The notes: generated by a model from the letters alone, not told the origin. A DNA stretch of 64,000 nt from Ctenosaura bakeri (GCA_948474755.1 CAOLHI010004220.1:1-64000); one strand, 5' to 3'; counted from the first letter of the stretch, positions 11,712-23,985 are shown. Made by a program: numbers and translations.

Positions 11712-12834
11712 CATTTCACTCCTTGACAGTTCTAGTATGCAATCTTGGACCAGAATCTCACCAGCACTCTCTTATCACCTTTCTTAGGTGTCATCATAGA
11801 TTTTATATAGTCAATTATCTGCAATACTAGTTCAAATGCACATAGTACCCCTAGGGACAGAGGGAAGCAGATGCATAATTAGTTACACATCATTTACAGT
11901 TGTAACAATTATTATTGTTGTTACTGTTACATCTGATCATTAGATAAAGTTAATCAATCAGAGGGTACATCTGTAACAGTAATGCAAGTACACATGATGC
12001 TGCTGGGGAAAGGGGCAAATGGATTAGTTTGTCTCTAATTTTAAGAATTAGTAAACCTGCTCCACTCTAGGGATGGAAAGAATGTTTTTTAAAAAATTAA
12101 AAATGGTAAAAAAATGTTTTTGTCAAGTGTCAGGAAACCCTGATGAAGAGAATCCTGAACTGATAAGAATCTTCACAGTTTGGGACTTATTCTCTGCAAA
12201 ATTTGGTGTTTTTTTTTTAATGCACAAAACACCATTTATTATCTTTCTATTTTTTGCGTAGGAAACAGCATTTCTCTGCATAGAAAATGCTGTTTCTTGC
12301 ACAAGAAGACCCACCTCAGAATAGTCTTCAAACACTGTGCAGGTTTCAAAGACTTTCTTGAAACTGGAAGAAATTTGCTAAAATTGATCATTGCTTCAAA
12401 ATAAAATAAAATAAAAAATAAAATAAAATTTGCCTTCAAAATAAAATTAGTGATGAATTTTATCTTTGCTTCAAGCCTAAAGTCTCTTCCCACTGTCAGG
12501 AGAACTTGATTTGATCCAGCAAACAGAGAAAGGTATGAATCAGCAAATGCAGCTACAGCATGACAAAGGAAGTCTCTGCAGTGGAGGGCAAATAATCTGT
12601 GAAAAAAAAAAACACGGAAAAAAACAGACCATTGTTTGGAAGCATTTTGAGAATGCAAGCATATCCCAAGATCATTCTCTTCTTTCACGCTTAGCAGCAA
12701 ATGAGCAGGAGTAAGTTGTCCAGGAATTACAGCACCAGCATTGTGCTCCAACATCTTAAGAAGTAGCTGTGGGTAGGTTATCATTTAGCCTACCACTTTT
12801 CCACCAGGTATGAGGTTCTGATTAAACCTCTGCT
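11712..12834. other. Unassigned; A/T-rich repeat-like sequence and a possible microexon
   Basis: Contains a 12-bp hairpin GAAACAGCATTT/AAATGCTGTTTC at about 12261-12295. A good acceptor/donor pair (cattctcttctttcacgcttag at 12673-12694, GTAAGT at 12711) encloses 16 nt. A 181-codon antisense frame crosses the region but contains low-complexity Phe/Ile stretches and is not called. Confidence 0.35.
12397..12429 (+). repeat. (AAAAT)n simple repeat
   Basis: About six imperfect AAAAT/AAATA units. Confidence 0.85.
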
Positions 12835-12985
12835 GCCACCAAATGTGAAGACTTCCACATATCTCACTATAACCACCAAGAGTGAGGACTCTCACTTGTC
12901 CCCACCTCTGTCACCAATGTAAGGACCTTCTCCTATCCTACTGCCATGGCCACCAATTGTGGGGACCTCCTAGATGCCTAAGATG
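12835..12985. repeat. Degenerate ~38-bp tandem repeat, four units
   Basis: The motif CCACCAA..TGTGRGGAC recurs at about 12836, 12873, 12911 and 12950, each followed by a C/T-rich stretch. The units have diverged considerably. Confidence 0.55.
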
Positions 12986-14087
12986 ACTAGGTACCTGTGT
13001 GAGTTATTAAGCAACTTCTATCCCTATCAGACAGCAACCTTTTTTCTTCACTGCTGCCAGCACAGACATTGCATTTGTTTTGGCCAAATGCTTATAAATA
13101 CAAAAACAATACTTTATTAGCAGAAGTTGAGCAGAACAAAACAAATTGATTACTTAATACATTTAAAACACATCTCACACTCCCTCACACACTTCTCTTC
13201 TAACTGATTCAGACCATTAAACACCACACAATAATTCTTAAACCCAACTAACTCTCTTAATCCCAGTCCTCAATTCAGTCAGTCCTCTCCTCCTTAGGGA
13301 ATCCCCCATCATGTCTTCAAATTTCATGAAGATTTGCGAAAGAATATAAAAGTAATCACCATTCAGGTTTCCCAGTGCTTATTACAGGGAAGGTGGGCAA
13401 TCTTGGTTTCTGTCTGTTACTGCCATTCCAGGTTTAGATTGGATCAGAACTGGATCCAATTGGATTTAGACCATATAGAGGCTGGATCCAAACAGCTTAA
13501 CTATGTTCTAGACTGAATTAACACACCCACAATCATAAATAAGAAACCAATTTATGTGTTAATTCATTAATCAGAAAACAGGTGGTGAAATCCACCATGG
13601 GGCTGAGCTATAGACCAGGTTAAGATGAAGAATGGACTACAAATCATATTATCCACAGCCGTCATGCCCACCAAACCATTAATATTGGCGGTATAGCAAT
13701 TTGATGCTTATTTTACTCTAGCTGACTTGGTTACTTCTTGATGTATTGTAATGAAAAATACTGCACAATAGCAGTATTACTCACTTTCAAATTCACAAAG
13801 CATAATATGATCCAACAAGTTTGCATTGTGCTAATAAGTATAAGCAGCAGAGTGTTAATGAAGTGTATGAAAGACAAATACACAATAAGCAAGGTTTGTA
13901 GGCTCCTTCTCAGCTTAATTTATGGTATTCATTTGCAACCTGACAAAAGCAACATTCAAAGCATACATATATATTATACATGCAAATGAATGTATAATTT
14001 AGTTATTCTTGAAGTACAGCAAGGTTAACAGAATTATATTAAACCTATTACCATTGAAAGCAAGTGTGATATCTTTTTATGCTGCAG
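12986..14087. other. No gene or clear repeat recognised
   Basis: An antisense AATAAA near 13112 might mark an old LTR or 3' end; borders not found. Confidence 0.4.
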
Positions 14088-14179
14088 TTTAGCAGATTTA
14101 GCACCAAAAGCTTTCAGACAGTTTGGTTTCCCGACTTATTTATTCATTTCAGGATCCAGTAAAACAGGATGCATAGAAA
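14088..14179 (+). CDS. Weak candidate exon upstream of the unidentified gene
   Basis: Seen: a very good acceptor (tatctttttatgctgcag) followed by a frame entered in phase 2 that reads LADLAPKAFRQ and continues FGFPTYLFISGSSKTGCIE up to a GTACGT donor at 14180. A nearer, weaker donor (ACA|GTTTGG at 14121) would give a 33-nt exon ending in phase 2, which fits the exon at 19661. The longer form leaves phase 1 and would need another exon between. Plausible but unproven; no family recognised. Confidence 0.25.
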
Positions 14180-14939
14180 GTACGTCTTCTTGTGGTTTTA
14201 TACATATTTTATTCATTTCTTTGCTTTATTTCAATATTTTATATTGATGGTAATATATTATATATCCAGGCTGCGTACTACTAGTCAAAATTGCAATATA
14301 ACTATAAATTATAGCTAAAACCAAAACAACTATAAATATCCTCTATTGACTATAAATAATATCATCGTGGCTATAAACTAAAATTCAAATGATAAGCATC
14401 ATTAATTATTAAGTACCAAGGTGAATTTAAAGAAAGTTTTCAACATACAACTAAACAGTAGTCAGGACTGAAGACTCCAACAAAAATAAAAGTAATGTAC
14501 GGATGTAGAATGATGGACTTTCTACTTTGAGATAATACTTGATGAATAGACTTCTTTGCTAGGTAACCTTTGACTAAAGAACCCCTGCACATAAATCCAG
14601 AGAATTCAGAGGAATGTTCAAGGGTGTGTGAGGAACAAGCCAGGACTTCAGCCCTCACCACCACCATCCCACAGTTGATGTGTGTGTCTCTATACTCACT
14701 ACATTCAGTTCAATTCTAAAACCTGTACATTCAAGGTATAGTTGCAGAACAGCAAGCAAACTGCCCATGAAGGGAGCTTGTCTTTTGTTACTGAACTCTC
14801 ATTGAGGAATCTCTAATATGCTGCGAAGGCTCTCCATGGTTCTCTGGAACATTTTCAAAACCACAGCTGAGGAGAAAGACAGTGGTCTTTGAATAATCTC
14901 AAACAGAAAGGAGGTATTGTTATAGATATGTCCAAATTT

Positions 14940-16540
14940 CAAAATTTTGTGAGACCTTTATGCATATGAGCCAAGGCTTGCCATTGTGTTGTAAGACCTT
15001 TGACATGTTCCCTCATGATATTCCTTCAAACAAGCTAGTAAAATGTTGGCTAGACAATGCTAACATTAGGTGAATTTATACTTTGTTGACTGAACCCAAA
15101 GGGTACTCAACAGTGGCTACTCTTCATCCTGGAGAGAAGTGACTAGTGGAGTGCCACATGATTCAGTTCTGGGCTCAGTGCTGTTCGACATCTTTCTAAG
15201 TGACTTGGATGATGCAATAATGCACATAATTATCAGAACTGCAGATGACATCAAATTAAGAGGGTTAGCTAATAGCCCAGAGGACAGGATCAGAATTCAA
15301 AATGAACATAATAGATATGACAACTGGATCAAAACTAACTGACAAATGAAAATGATTTTCAAAAGGGAAAAAATGTTAGAGTACTACACTTGGGCAGAAA
15401 AAATGAAATGCCCAGATATAGGATGAATGGCATCTTGCTTGACAAGAGTTCATGTAAAAGGAATCTAGGAGTCTTACTAGACAATAAAATGAGCATGTGT
15501 CAAAAGTGTGATGCAGCAGCTCGAAAGGCCAATGTGATTCTAGGCTGTATCAATAGGAGTACAATATCTAGATCTAGGGAAGCTCTACTTTGGTCAGTCC
15601 TCACCTGAAATACTGTGTCCAGTTCCGGACATCATGATCCAAAAAGAATATGGACAAACTTGAATGTGTCCAGAGGAGGGTGATAAAATAGCAAATGGTC
15701 TGGAACCATGCCCTATGAAGAATGGCTTATGGAGCTGTGTATGTTTAGCTGGAGAAAAGAAGGCTGGCATGATAGCTATGTTTAAATATTTGGATGGATG
15801 TCCTATGGAAGATAGGGCTCTGCTGCTCCAGAGACTAGGACCCTTTTTGCATGCTTTTTTTTTTTTTTTTGCACGAGCGCCCCTTGAGCGTCGCGCGAAT
15901 GGGAGCGTCACTCCGTATGACGCACTCCCACTCACGCAACGCTTATGAGGTTAAAGCGGGGCGCACTCGCATTTTTTGATTTTCGGCTTTAAGCAGAAAA
16001 TACTGCACGCTCGCACAATGCTCGTGGCACCCTCGTGCACTTACCTGTGTGTGATGTGTCGGCAAGCCGGCCCTGTCGCGCTTCCTTCCCCCAGCACAGC
16101 CTACAGCTCCCAGACTGCGCTGCGGAAGGAAGGGGTGGGGCGCGAGTGCGACAGTCGCACTACAAGGAAGCTGATGCGGGAGGCAAAAAAGGCTGTCATG
16201 AGTAGCTCGTGTGAGTGGTTGCTCGCGCGAGCGCTGCTCTCCACTGCCGCGACTAGGTAAGGTGCGAAAAGGGCCTAGGACACAGAGCGATGGAGTCAAA
16301 CTATAGGAAAGGAAATTTCACTTAAACATTACGAAGAATTAAATGCTACCTTGGTGTTTGGTTTTGGTGTTTGGTGGAGTCTCCTCTTTTAGAGGTTTTA
16401 AAACCTCTTTGGAGATTTTTAAAGAGAGGCTGAGTGGTCATCTGTCAGCAGTGCTTTGATTGTGTATTCCTGCATGGCAGGGGTTGGACTGAATGGCTGT
16501 TGTGGTCTTTTTCAGCTCTATGATTCTATGATTCCAAGAT
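14940..16540 (+). mobile_element. CR1-type LINE, 5'-truncated, interrupted by a GC-rich MITE
   Basis: RT-domain remnants run in order: FDMFPHDIPSNKLVK at about 14997-15040, SGVPHDSVLGSVLFDIFLSD near 15139, the degraded FADD-type motif (RTADDIKL), KRNLGVLLDNKMS at about 15460, and LGCINRSTISRSREALLWSV near 15590. The 3' UTR after the MITE ends in gctctatgattctatgattc at about 16516-16537. Stops and a frameshift between 15342 and 15390 show that it is inactive. The MITE at 15839-16275 splits it. Confidence 0.85.
15839..16275. mobile_element. CpG-rich MITE, family B copy 2 (TAG duplication)
   Basis: Termini GACCCTTTTTGCA and TGCGAAAAGGGCC, flanked by TAG at 15836-15838 and 16276-16278. A long T-run lies near the left end, followed by gcacgagcgccccttgagc, and a core hairpin ttttcggctttaagcagaaaa at about 15980. 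The orientation is opposite to the copy at 9752. It is inserted in the CR1. Confidence 0.82.
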
Positions 16541-17561
16541 GGACTTAGGCTTATGTATGTCACTAACATGATGCCAGCCAATATTTGTTATCTTAGGACA
16601 TCAGCTTTTAAACCTTATTTGTAAAATTTATCTATAAGTTACAGGGTGTTGCTTTCCTTATGCTGTATAATTTTATTTCAAGATTTATTACAACACTGCA
16701 GATGTGCTGTGTTTGGTTGCCAATGAAGCATTTGGACCAGTTCTTTTGGATTCCTGTTACAAAGCACAGGAAGAATGACAGCTGTTTGAGCTCCAGATTT
16801 TGGGCTGTAACACAGTTGGTCCTATCACTGTTAACATTCACACAGCTGTCTGAAAGTTAAAAGGTGTTAATCAGCTGAATAATGCTGGGTTAGCAGACAT
16901 TAGATAATAAAAGGGCAGGATGGTATAACCATTGGATTAGAACTAATAAAATCAGTTGTGTATAATTTAGTGATAATAGTCAAGGCTGGCTTTAAGTGGT
17001 CTGTCATTTTTTATCACTTCAGAATACACTACATTCTCATTAGAAAACTCTGCTGTTATAGGGCATTTTCTTTCTGCCATACCTTGATTTATTATATCAC
17101 TTATTTTTTTAAAAAATCATAGCCTTTGTCGGTAGAAAATGAGGCAAACATACTCATAGTATAATTTTTATGAATGATTTTTTTTTTAAATCAATGTTTT
17201 ATTAAGGTTTTAAAAGTATGACAGACTAAAGTAACCCCCCCCCCAAAAAAAAACCTGGTAGAGAATGGAGTGGGAAGAGGAAAGGAAATGACACAGCTAA
17301 AAGTAACAAAAAATAAAATGGTGTGAGGGCAAATACAACAAAATACTAAAAGTGGGACTTTTATTAAATAAAAAAAATAGAGAGAAAAGCGTTGAGGTTA
17401 ATCCTCATTTTTACCTCCAAAGACAATTACATAATAAATGGGATTGAGATCAGTGGTGACTCCTATTCCTTCCAGGGGATCTACTCTAGTGATAAAAAAA
17501 AATTAATGTTAGCCCATTGACTAACAACAGATTCATTAAAATAATTCATTAAAGGAGTCGA

Positions 17562-17897
17562 AGGTACTCATGGCGTGAGTAGCTCTTTGCATAAAACAGG
17601 GGACAGCAGTGGTGAGAACAGCCCCTCTGCCCCTCATGTGGTCTGCACTGTTGTATTTTGACCTAATATCACTTCTGGTCATCATTTTTGGCACTTCAAA
17701 CTTGTAGGTTTTTTTTTTAAAGGGGTGCGTGCTCAGAGATGTTTAAGGTGTGAACCATCACATTTGTGACCAGTTTGGGGTTTCTTGGACAGTTTGGGGG
17801 CAAAGTTGCCCCAAAACCAGAACAAACAAACAAAAAGGACAAAGAAGGAACTTTAGATATTCATGGCATGAGTAGGTCTTTCCATAAAGTAAGAGTC
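17562..17897. repeat. Imperfect direct repeat pair
   Basis: The ~38-bp segment tactcatggcgtgagtagct...cataaaaca at about 17562 recurs as tattcatggcatgagtaggt...cataaagta at about 17859, a spacing of about 297 bp. Nature unknown. Confidence 0.5.
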
Positions 17898-18393
17898 AAC
17901 AACTGAGATCTGGGGACTTTGGAGGCTTCTGAGTGCTGCAGGGGCTGCATGCTGCCCAGTCCTGCTATAGAAGATGGCACAATGTAAAGGAGAGGCAAGG
18001 CATGCTTCCTATGGGAGGAAGTGCCACACTCACGATGCTGTCACCAAGAAAGTCATTTCCCATCTCTAAATGAAGTACACTATTATGGATATGGGGACAC
18101 ACAGCCAGTTAACTGTTGAAGATCTCAGTAAGGAAGCAGTCTCATGAGTGGAAGGGGGTTCTTCTGCTATCTTGTTCTCAAGCTGTTAAAGTCTTTAAAG
18201 GTCACCAGCACTTGTTAGAAAAGGTCCTGGAAACAAATTGAAAGCCATACACCTATTAGCTTCATAGGTTAGGAATAACACAGTGGTTCAGGAACCCTGT
18301 TCAGGCACTGATTATATTTAGAGATCTGTATGGCAGATCCTCCACTATACTTGTTCCACTGAATACACATCTGAAAGTTGTACTATGTTGGAA

Positions 18394-18472
18394 CCCAAAG
18401 AACCATGTACCATGGTGAACCAAAGAACCATGAACCATGGTGCCCAATGGATCTATGGTATCCATTGGGCAC
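18394..18472. repeat. Short tandem and inverted repeat cluster
   Basis: The segments caaagaaccatgtaccatgg and caaagaaccatgaaccatgg are tandem. They are followed by a perfect hairpin, GCCCAATGGAT-ctatggt-ATCCATTGGGC. Confidence 0.6.
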
Positions 18473-19660
18473 CAATGGAAATCTGGCTTGAAATCCTAAT
18501 GCATGTTTATGCAGAAATAAGACTTGCTTATTCCTGACAAATCTAATTGGTATTGCTGTTTAAGGACTATACAAGTCTTGTTACTGATAATTATATTTCT
18601 GGGCTAATCAGGCTATCTAGAGACTGTTTTGGAGTTGACTGTCACCAGCATGTAAACAACAAAGTAGTTTTCAGGAAGGGGTACAGCTAGTACTTCAGTC
18701 CTGTTCTGGATTCAACAAATATATTGAAGATTACAAACAGAACCTCCCAGCATCCTAACATGCATTCTATGAGCATGTCCTGACACAACTAACCACATCT
18801 GAAATGGGTTTGTAGTGATTTAGGGTATACATTGAATGCAGATTAAAACATGCTATAGGTATTGACTAAGGAAAAAAAAATCATTTTTGCAGCTTTTAAA
18901 TCAACATATCCATTATATTTTATTTCTTCCCTTTGCATTTTTGAAAAGAAAACCTTAAAAAGACATACTGAAATACATGTTTAATTATGTATTTTCTGTG
19001 AATGTGCATACTGATACATTTAAACTGCCAAACATTGGGTGGTTTAACATTTCGAGAAATGAAAAACACTTAGAGAACGCTTAAGTTCCAGGGCCAGCCT
19101 CACTGTTTAGAAGAGTGAAGCAATTACCAAAAGAAGCAGGTTTTTGATACACTGAAAAGACAGCAAATTATTCACTTTAGCATTTTTAAATTTTTATTGC
19201 TGGGAAAGAAAGAGGTGTTCATAAAACATTCTGCTTCAAGAAAGGGCCAAAATAATTGGATTGGCTTTTGGTTCCTTGATTTAGGTGAGTTGCCATTTGT
19301 TGGAAGTTGCAGCGTCTTCTACACTTGTTCTTGCTTTTCTCTTGTCCACTAGGGATAAGATAGCTTAGACAGAAAATGGCCTTTATTTTCCTGCTTGCTT
19401 GCTTACTCCATCTGGCATCTATCCCAAAGGCATTATGGGTAGATGGCATCATCTGGTTCAGCCAGTGTTACTCAAATGGCTGCCCTTTGTTGTGCAACCT
19501 AACCTAGGCTGACCATTCCCCTTTTTCTCACCTCTGCCATGTACTTTCTCTCAATTCATGCAGAAGGACATGTTGACACATGTTGGCCTACTATCCTAAC
19601 CATTCTAGAATAAATTATCTGCATACAACAACTCAAACAATATTTACTACTCTGCTTCAG

Positions 19661-19721
19661 GGAGCAAGTTATCTTGGGCTTGCTCTACTATGTACTGATG
19701 TGCATACAAAGAAACGATCAG
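19661..19721 (+). CDS. Candidate internal exon, unidentified gene (exon 1 of the supported set)
   Basis: Seen: a pyrimidine-rich acceptor (tactactctgcttcag) is followed by 61 nt and then a GTAGTT donor. Read with one leading base it encodes 20 codons without a stop, ending phase 0: EQVILGLLYYVLMCIQRNDQ. That matches the phase-0 entry of the next candidate exon at 24056. The alternative phase-0 reading is also open but would leave phase 1, which does not join the next exon. The peptide is hydrophobic and helix-like. I do not recognise the family. It could still be a chance open frame, because 61 nt is short and the donor is only moderate. Confidence 0.45.
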
Positions 19722-21712
19722 GTAGTTTTTGGCTAGGAACAATCAAAGATTCATTCAAGCACTGTAATTACTTCCTAATACACATGATGAGGACTGGAAT
19801 CTCAGATGCTTATTACTTAGGACACTCAGAATTAATTAGAATCTGGTTTCTAGCGTCTGTTCATTTATTCACCCACACATTCATTCTTCATAGATATATA
19901 CCACTTTATCACCTATGGTCCTAGGGTTACAAGGACGGCAGTATTTTATTAGGAGCAATTTCTTTAAAGGGTACTTAACAACTTCCGGTAACAAAAGCTT
20001 AATACCTACACAGCATTTACAAATTTGCAAGAATGATAACTCAGATGTACTTAATACTGCTAAGGGATAGAAATATTTAAGAGCACTTATCATAGAGGAT
20101 TCCTGCTTGACTTAAAGTTGCAGGATTTAGTTATGACTATGTATATTAAACATTATCCTGATTTACTAGCTTTATGAAGAAACTTGTCAGAACTGTACAA
20201 GTAAGTTGAGCTTTTTCCTTATTTTTTTCATTTTTAAAAATTCACCAACAACTAAAGTGGTTTTGATTTAAAGGTAAAAGTGAACTTTGTGACTACACAT
20301 ATAAGTTAATGGGCTATGTAAACTAACAACAATGAAATATTTAGAATTTTCCCAAATGAAATAGTTCCCCAGTAAATTTAGGAAATGGATCTGTTTTAAT
20401 GTGAAAGACTGAAAAACAACAGAGGCAACTTTCCAAAATGCACTGAAAAATTCTCCCATGAAATCCTGTTTTACACAATTTCTGCTAAATAACAAAACTT
20501 GCATAGCAGAACTTCCCAGTGGACTGGGTCCATAATCTTGCTATGGCTGCATAATAAAATGTAATAACCAGCATAATAATTTCATTTCAGACATGCAGAG
20601 TGTGATTGTTCTTGGATGCAAGTTCTATTGATTTTAAAGGGTCTTATATCTATATAAGAAGGCTCAGGAATGCAGCTTACAGGAGAATTCATTTGAAGAC
20701 ATACTCTGTATATGTGAAATGTTTAGTTCTAGCAAGGCTCAGATAAATATATGTCAATTTATATGTTCAGTTTATGGATGTTACAATTTTACCATGGAAC
20801 TCTCTGCCACCACGGCTTATGTCTTCTAACTCACTTGTTTCATCTGCCACTAATACTTTAAAATCTCGATGGTACCCTGGTAGTTTAGGTTTGGTGGCTT
20901 AGGTTTAAATCTGACCCAAAATTTCACTATGTAAGACAACGTGAACTCTTAACAGGAATTTAATAACTGTATACTGTATTACAGAAGGGAATTTAGTTCC
21001 AAAGGTTTGTTATCAGTAAGTACTGGCTGAGAATCTGTGAGACTGAAAGGGAAACTGTTACTCTTTCAAAGCTAGAAAGTTTTTTTTTCTTTCAGCCAAA
21101 ATAACCTGAGTTTACCAATGCCATTTTCAATTTTATGCCCAACAGCTTTTCTTCATTCTAATCTCTTTCCTCTAGTCAATTTGATTCCCACTATAACTGA
21201 ACTCATGAAAACTGCCATCTGCTAACTGTCAGTACAGAAGAAACTAAAACACTTCAGCCAATGAAGGTTCAAAACAAGGGTGGGGGCATGTGATCTAAGA
21301 GCCACATGGCCTCCCCAAGACCTTTTTAAGAACCCCCATGACCCCTCCATTGTGATCTATTTTTTAAAATTAACAATGCCATTTCACCATGTTCTGCCCT
21401 TTCTATAGTAACCCAGAGATGGCCTTTATTTTTCCCCAATCATGGAATAAATTGGAAGTTGAATCAACCCACAGAATCCCTAAAACAGGTCCCAATGTAG
21501 TGGATATAAGGTGGACATTTTGAAGGGGAAAAAAAGGGGAAAAAAGAAAATCAGTGCACAGCAGGGCACAGCTCTGAGATCCCTTGGGAGGCCAATCTGT
21601 CCCACCAATTCCCAGCAGTCACCCACCTTACAGATAAAGATTCTTATTCCAGCCAGAATCAGCTTAACTGGTCTGGCCTGTCTAGGAATTTTAAAGTCAT
21701 ACTCCCTTGCTC
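19722..21712. other. Proposed intron, otherwise unassigned
   Basis: Contains splice-site-like sequences at about 20125-20192 and 20982-21017, but the enclosed frames are stopped or out of phase. Confidence 0.4.
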
Positions 21713-21715
21713 TCT

Positions 21716-21930
21716 GAGCCCATTCATAGTGTACAATTATGATGCTCTTATTCCACTTTAAGTGCTGTGATTTCATCCTGTGTAATCTTGGGATTTGCAG
21801 TTTTGGAAGGGGCATTTCAAATTCTCAGCCAGAGCACTCAACAGACTCCAAAGCCCCAGGATTCCAGAAGATGAACTATGGCATTTAAATTGGCATAATA
21901 GTGCTATAACTGTGCAGTGTGAATGGGCCC
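21716..21930. mobile_element. MITE family A relative, copy 6 (TCT duplication)
   Basis: Termini GAGCCCATTCATAGTGTAC and the reverse complement of GGGCCCATTCACACTGCAC, flanked by TCT at 21713-21715 and 21931-21933. Inner arms carry gggatttgcagttttggaag and caaagccccaggattcc. Confidence 0.7.
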
Positions 21931-22318
21931 TCTGTCTCTGTCCTCAGAATGTGTCACCAAGCAACCATTCTCAGGTAAGAAACACAATGAACAAACATTA
22001 TTTATTCTTGACCTTAACTAATATGATAGTATTATCACTGGAGGGAGAAGGAAATTGAGATCAGAATTAATGAACTGAATTGAGGGAAGTTTAGCACATA
22101 TTTGGAGGGGCATATTCTTATTTAATGTAAAAGCTGTACTTAGTTTTTAACAACTAAAAAAAGCAGTGTAGGCCTATTAAAAATGTTAATTAAATGAGAG
22201 ACCATGCTAAAGAATCCACAAATGTTAGGTTTTCACAGTGGTTCTTTATCCAAAGTCTAGTTCTCTTAGATTTTTAAAAAATTGTTTCTTGACTTTGGTT
22301 AGTCAAATTGGTTAATTA

Positions 22319-22482
22319 CTGTATTTGCTGGATTGTAAGACTCTTTTTTTCCGGAAAAATACTGTTTGAAAATGGGATGCATCTTATGCCAGTGTGTCTT
22401 ATATGCCAGCAAATAGAATTTCCCAGTGTATAAATGGGGTGTGTCTTATACACAGGTGTGTCTGAAACACCGGCAAATTTGG
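22319..22482. mobile_element. Short non-autonomous DNA transposon, Tc1/mariner-like ends
   Basis: Inverted termini CTGTATTTGCTGG and CCGGCAAATTTGG, with TA on both sides. The interior carries repeated 'gtcttata' motifs. TA flanks fit Tc1/mariner target duplication, but TA is frequent by chance. Confidence 0.5.
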
Positions 22483-22587
22483 TACAATGTTCAAGTCATA
22501 AAAATAGTTCCAATGGGAGGAATTGGGTCAAAGGATTTTGAGGTTAGCACTCTCAACAACTGAATCTCCCCTCCTTCATTTTCTAAA

Positions 22588-22619
<32 letters not shown>
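22588..22619 (+). repeat. (ATG)n microsatellite
   Basis: Ten to eleven uninterrupted units. Confidence 0.95.
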
Positions 22620-22640
22620 ACTGAAACCAGAGATTTCTTC

Positions 22641-22679
<39 letters not shown>
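22641..22679 (+). repeat. (CTAT)n microsatellite
   Basis: About nine to ten perfect units, 21 bp after the ATG array. Confidence 0.95.
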
Positions 22680-23744
22680 GAATGACTTTAGACAAGGTGA
22701 GGGAAAGATGTGAATACAAGGTAAGAAGAAAGAAAAAGCAAGAAAAGTGAGGGGTTTTGGTGAAGCAGTTGAGAAATGGGGATTTCAAAAAAGTCATGCA
22801 GTTGTTTTCTTCTTTCATAAAGGAGGTGAGTACCCTAAAATCACAGACAACATTTTTCAGCTTAAATCTAATAAAGCTTTTGGTGCAGCTAACAAATTCA
22901 AATGTCAATTCAGCATGAACTTAATAATTAATTTTCCCCTTTCCAATATACATTAAATTGATTGGGTTTTTTTCCTTATTAATTCAGTAAATGCATTATC
23001 CCTTTTGTACTACTTTTTCTATCTCTTTTATATATTATGTGGTTAAAGACACAATGGCTCTCCAAACATACAAACATATTACAGTAATAGATATTCATTA
23101 CATATCAAAAATACATGCATACCATCTAACACCCAGAAGCCCAGTAATGAGGAATCACATCTCAAATGCCTACTGCTGTTCTCCCCAGACCTGGCCTCAT
23201 TAACCGGAATGTTTCCATGTGCCAAACATTTTCACTTGTGAAGATTTGATGTGACCCTAATATGCACACTATATGGCTTCCCATGACACTTATACACATG
23301 CATGCAGCCTGCTTTTATATGTATCATGTAGTGGTCAGAGATCTACAATCCAGCACCAAGCTGTCTTCACTGGTGCAGAGAAACATTGCTTTTTGAATGT
23401 GGTCCTTTAAAATATCTTCCATCCAACACACAAAGGAAAAGTGATTATCAAATCAACAGAGGAACAAGGGTTAAGTGCTTTTCCTGAGTTGGACAAATGC
23501 AAAGATCAGGCCGACTCTTCAGAAACACTCTGAGGATCTAATGTCATTGGGTCAAACCGCATGAAGCACTTAGTACATTTTTAGAATAAAGCGCTCTCAA
23601 GCATTGAAAGTTGCCCATCAGAGCACACATTTTTCTCAAGTATGTACCATGTCCAGTTTGGTCGTCTGGTAAATACAAGTTTAATTTTCAAATCTGATTG
23701 ATGAGGCATATAGCTGTGAGGATATCCTGTTCCAGGAAGGAAAA
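22680..23744. other. Proposed intron, otherwise unassigned
   Basis: A strong acceptor-like tract at about 22803-22823 is followed by an open frame without a phase-compatible donor; not called as an exon. Confidence 0.4.
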
Positions 23745-23985
23745 GGGAGCCCTGGTGGTGCAGTGGTTAAATGCCAGTACTGCAAGCCACAAGGTTGTGA
23801 GTTCGATCCTGCCAGGCTCCAAGGTTGACTCAGCCTTCCATGCTTCCGCAGGTCGGTAAAATGAGTACCCAGCTTGTTGGGGGCATGTAGAAATACATGC
23901 TATTTGTAAGTTGTTCGCCGCCTCAATCCATATGGAGAGGCGGGATACAAATAAATAATAATAAAAAATAACAACAATAATAAAA
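23745..23985 (+). mobile_element. tRNA-derived SINE with LINE-like 3' tail
   Basis: The tRNA-like head has a box A-like TGGTGCAGTGG and a box B-like GAGTTCGATCC. The body includes gactcagccttccatgcttc and the tail ccgcctcaatccatatgg, then an (AAT)n-type end. It lies about 70 bp before the exon at 24056, in the same orientation. Confidence 0.8.

Larger units (their letters stand above)
16545..19660. other. Mostly unassigned
   Basis: Holds the direct repeat pair at 17.6-17.9 kb and the hairpin cluster at 18.4 kb. A strong donor-like GTGAGT at 19267 has no convincing exon before it. Confidence 0.45.

Noticed and set aside
12239..12784. 181-codon antisense frame
   Set aside because: Contains Phe/Ile/Leu runs from an AAAAT repeat and no recognisable domain.
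20125..20192. Exon-like interval with acceptor gttgcag and donor GTAAGT
   Set aside because: All three frames contain stops.
22588..22679. CRISPR-like regular repeats
   Set aside because: Simple ATG and CTAT microsatellites without spacers, in a vertebrate genome.
22747..22956. Exon candidate after a strong pyrimidine tract at about 22803-22823
   Set aside because: Open in two phases, but no donor leaves a phase compatible with the exon at 24056, and a GTGAGT lies 3 nt after the acceptor.
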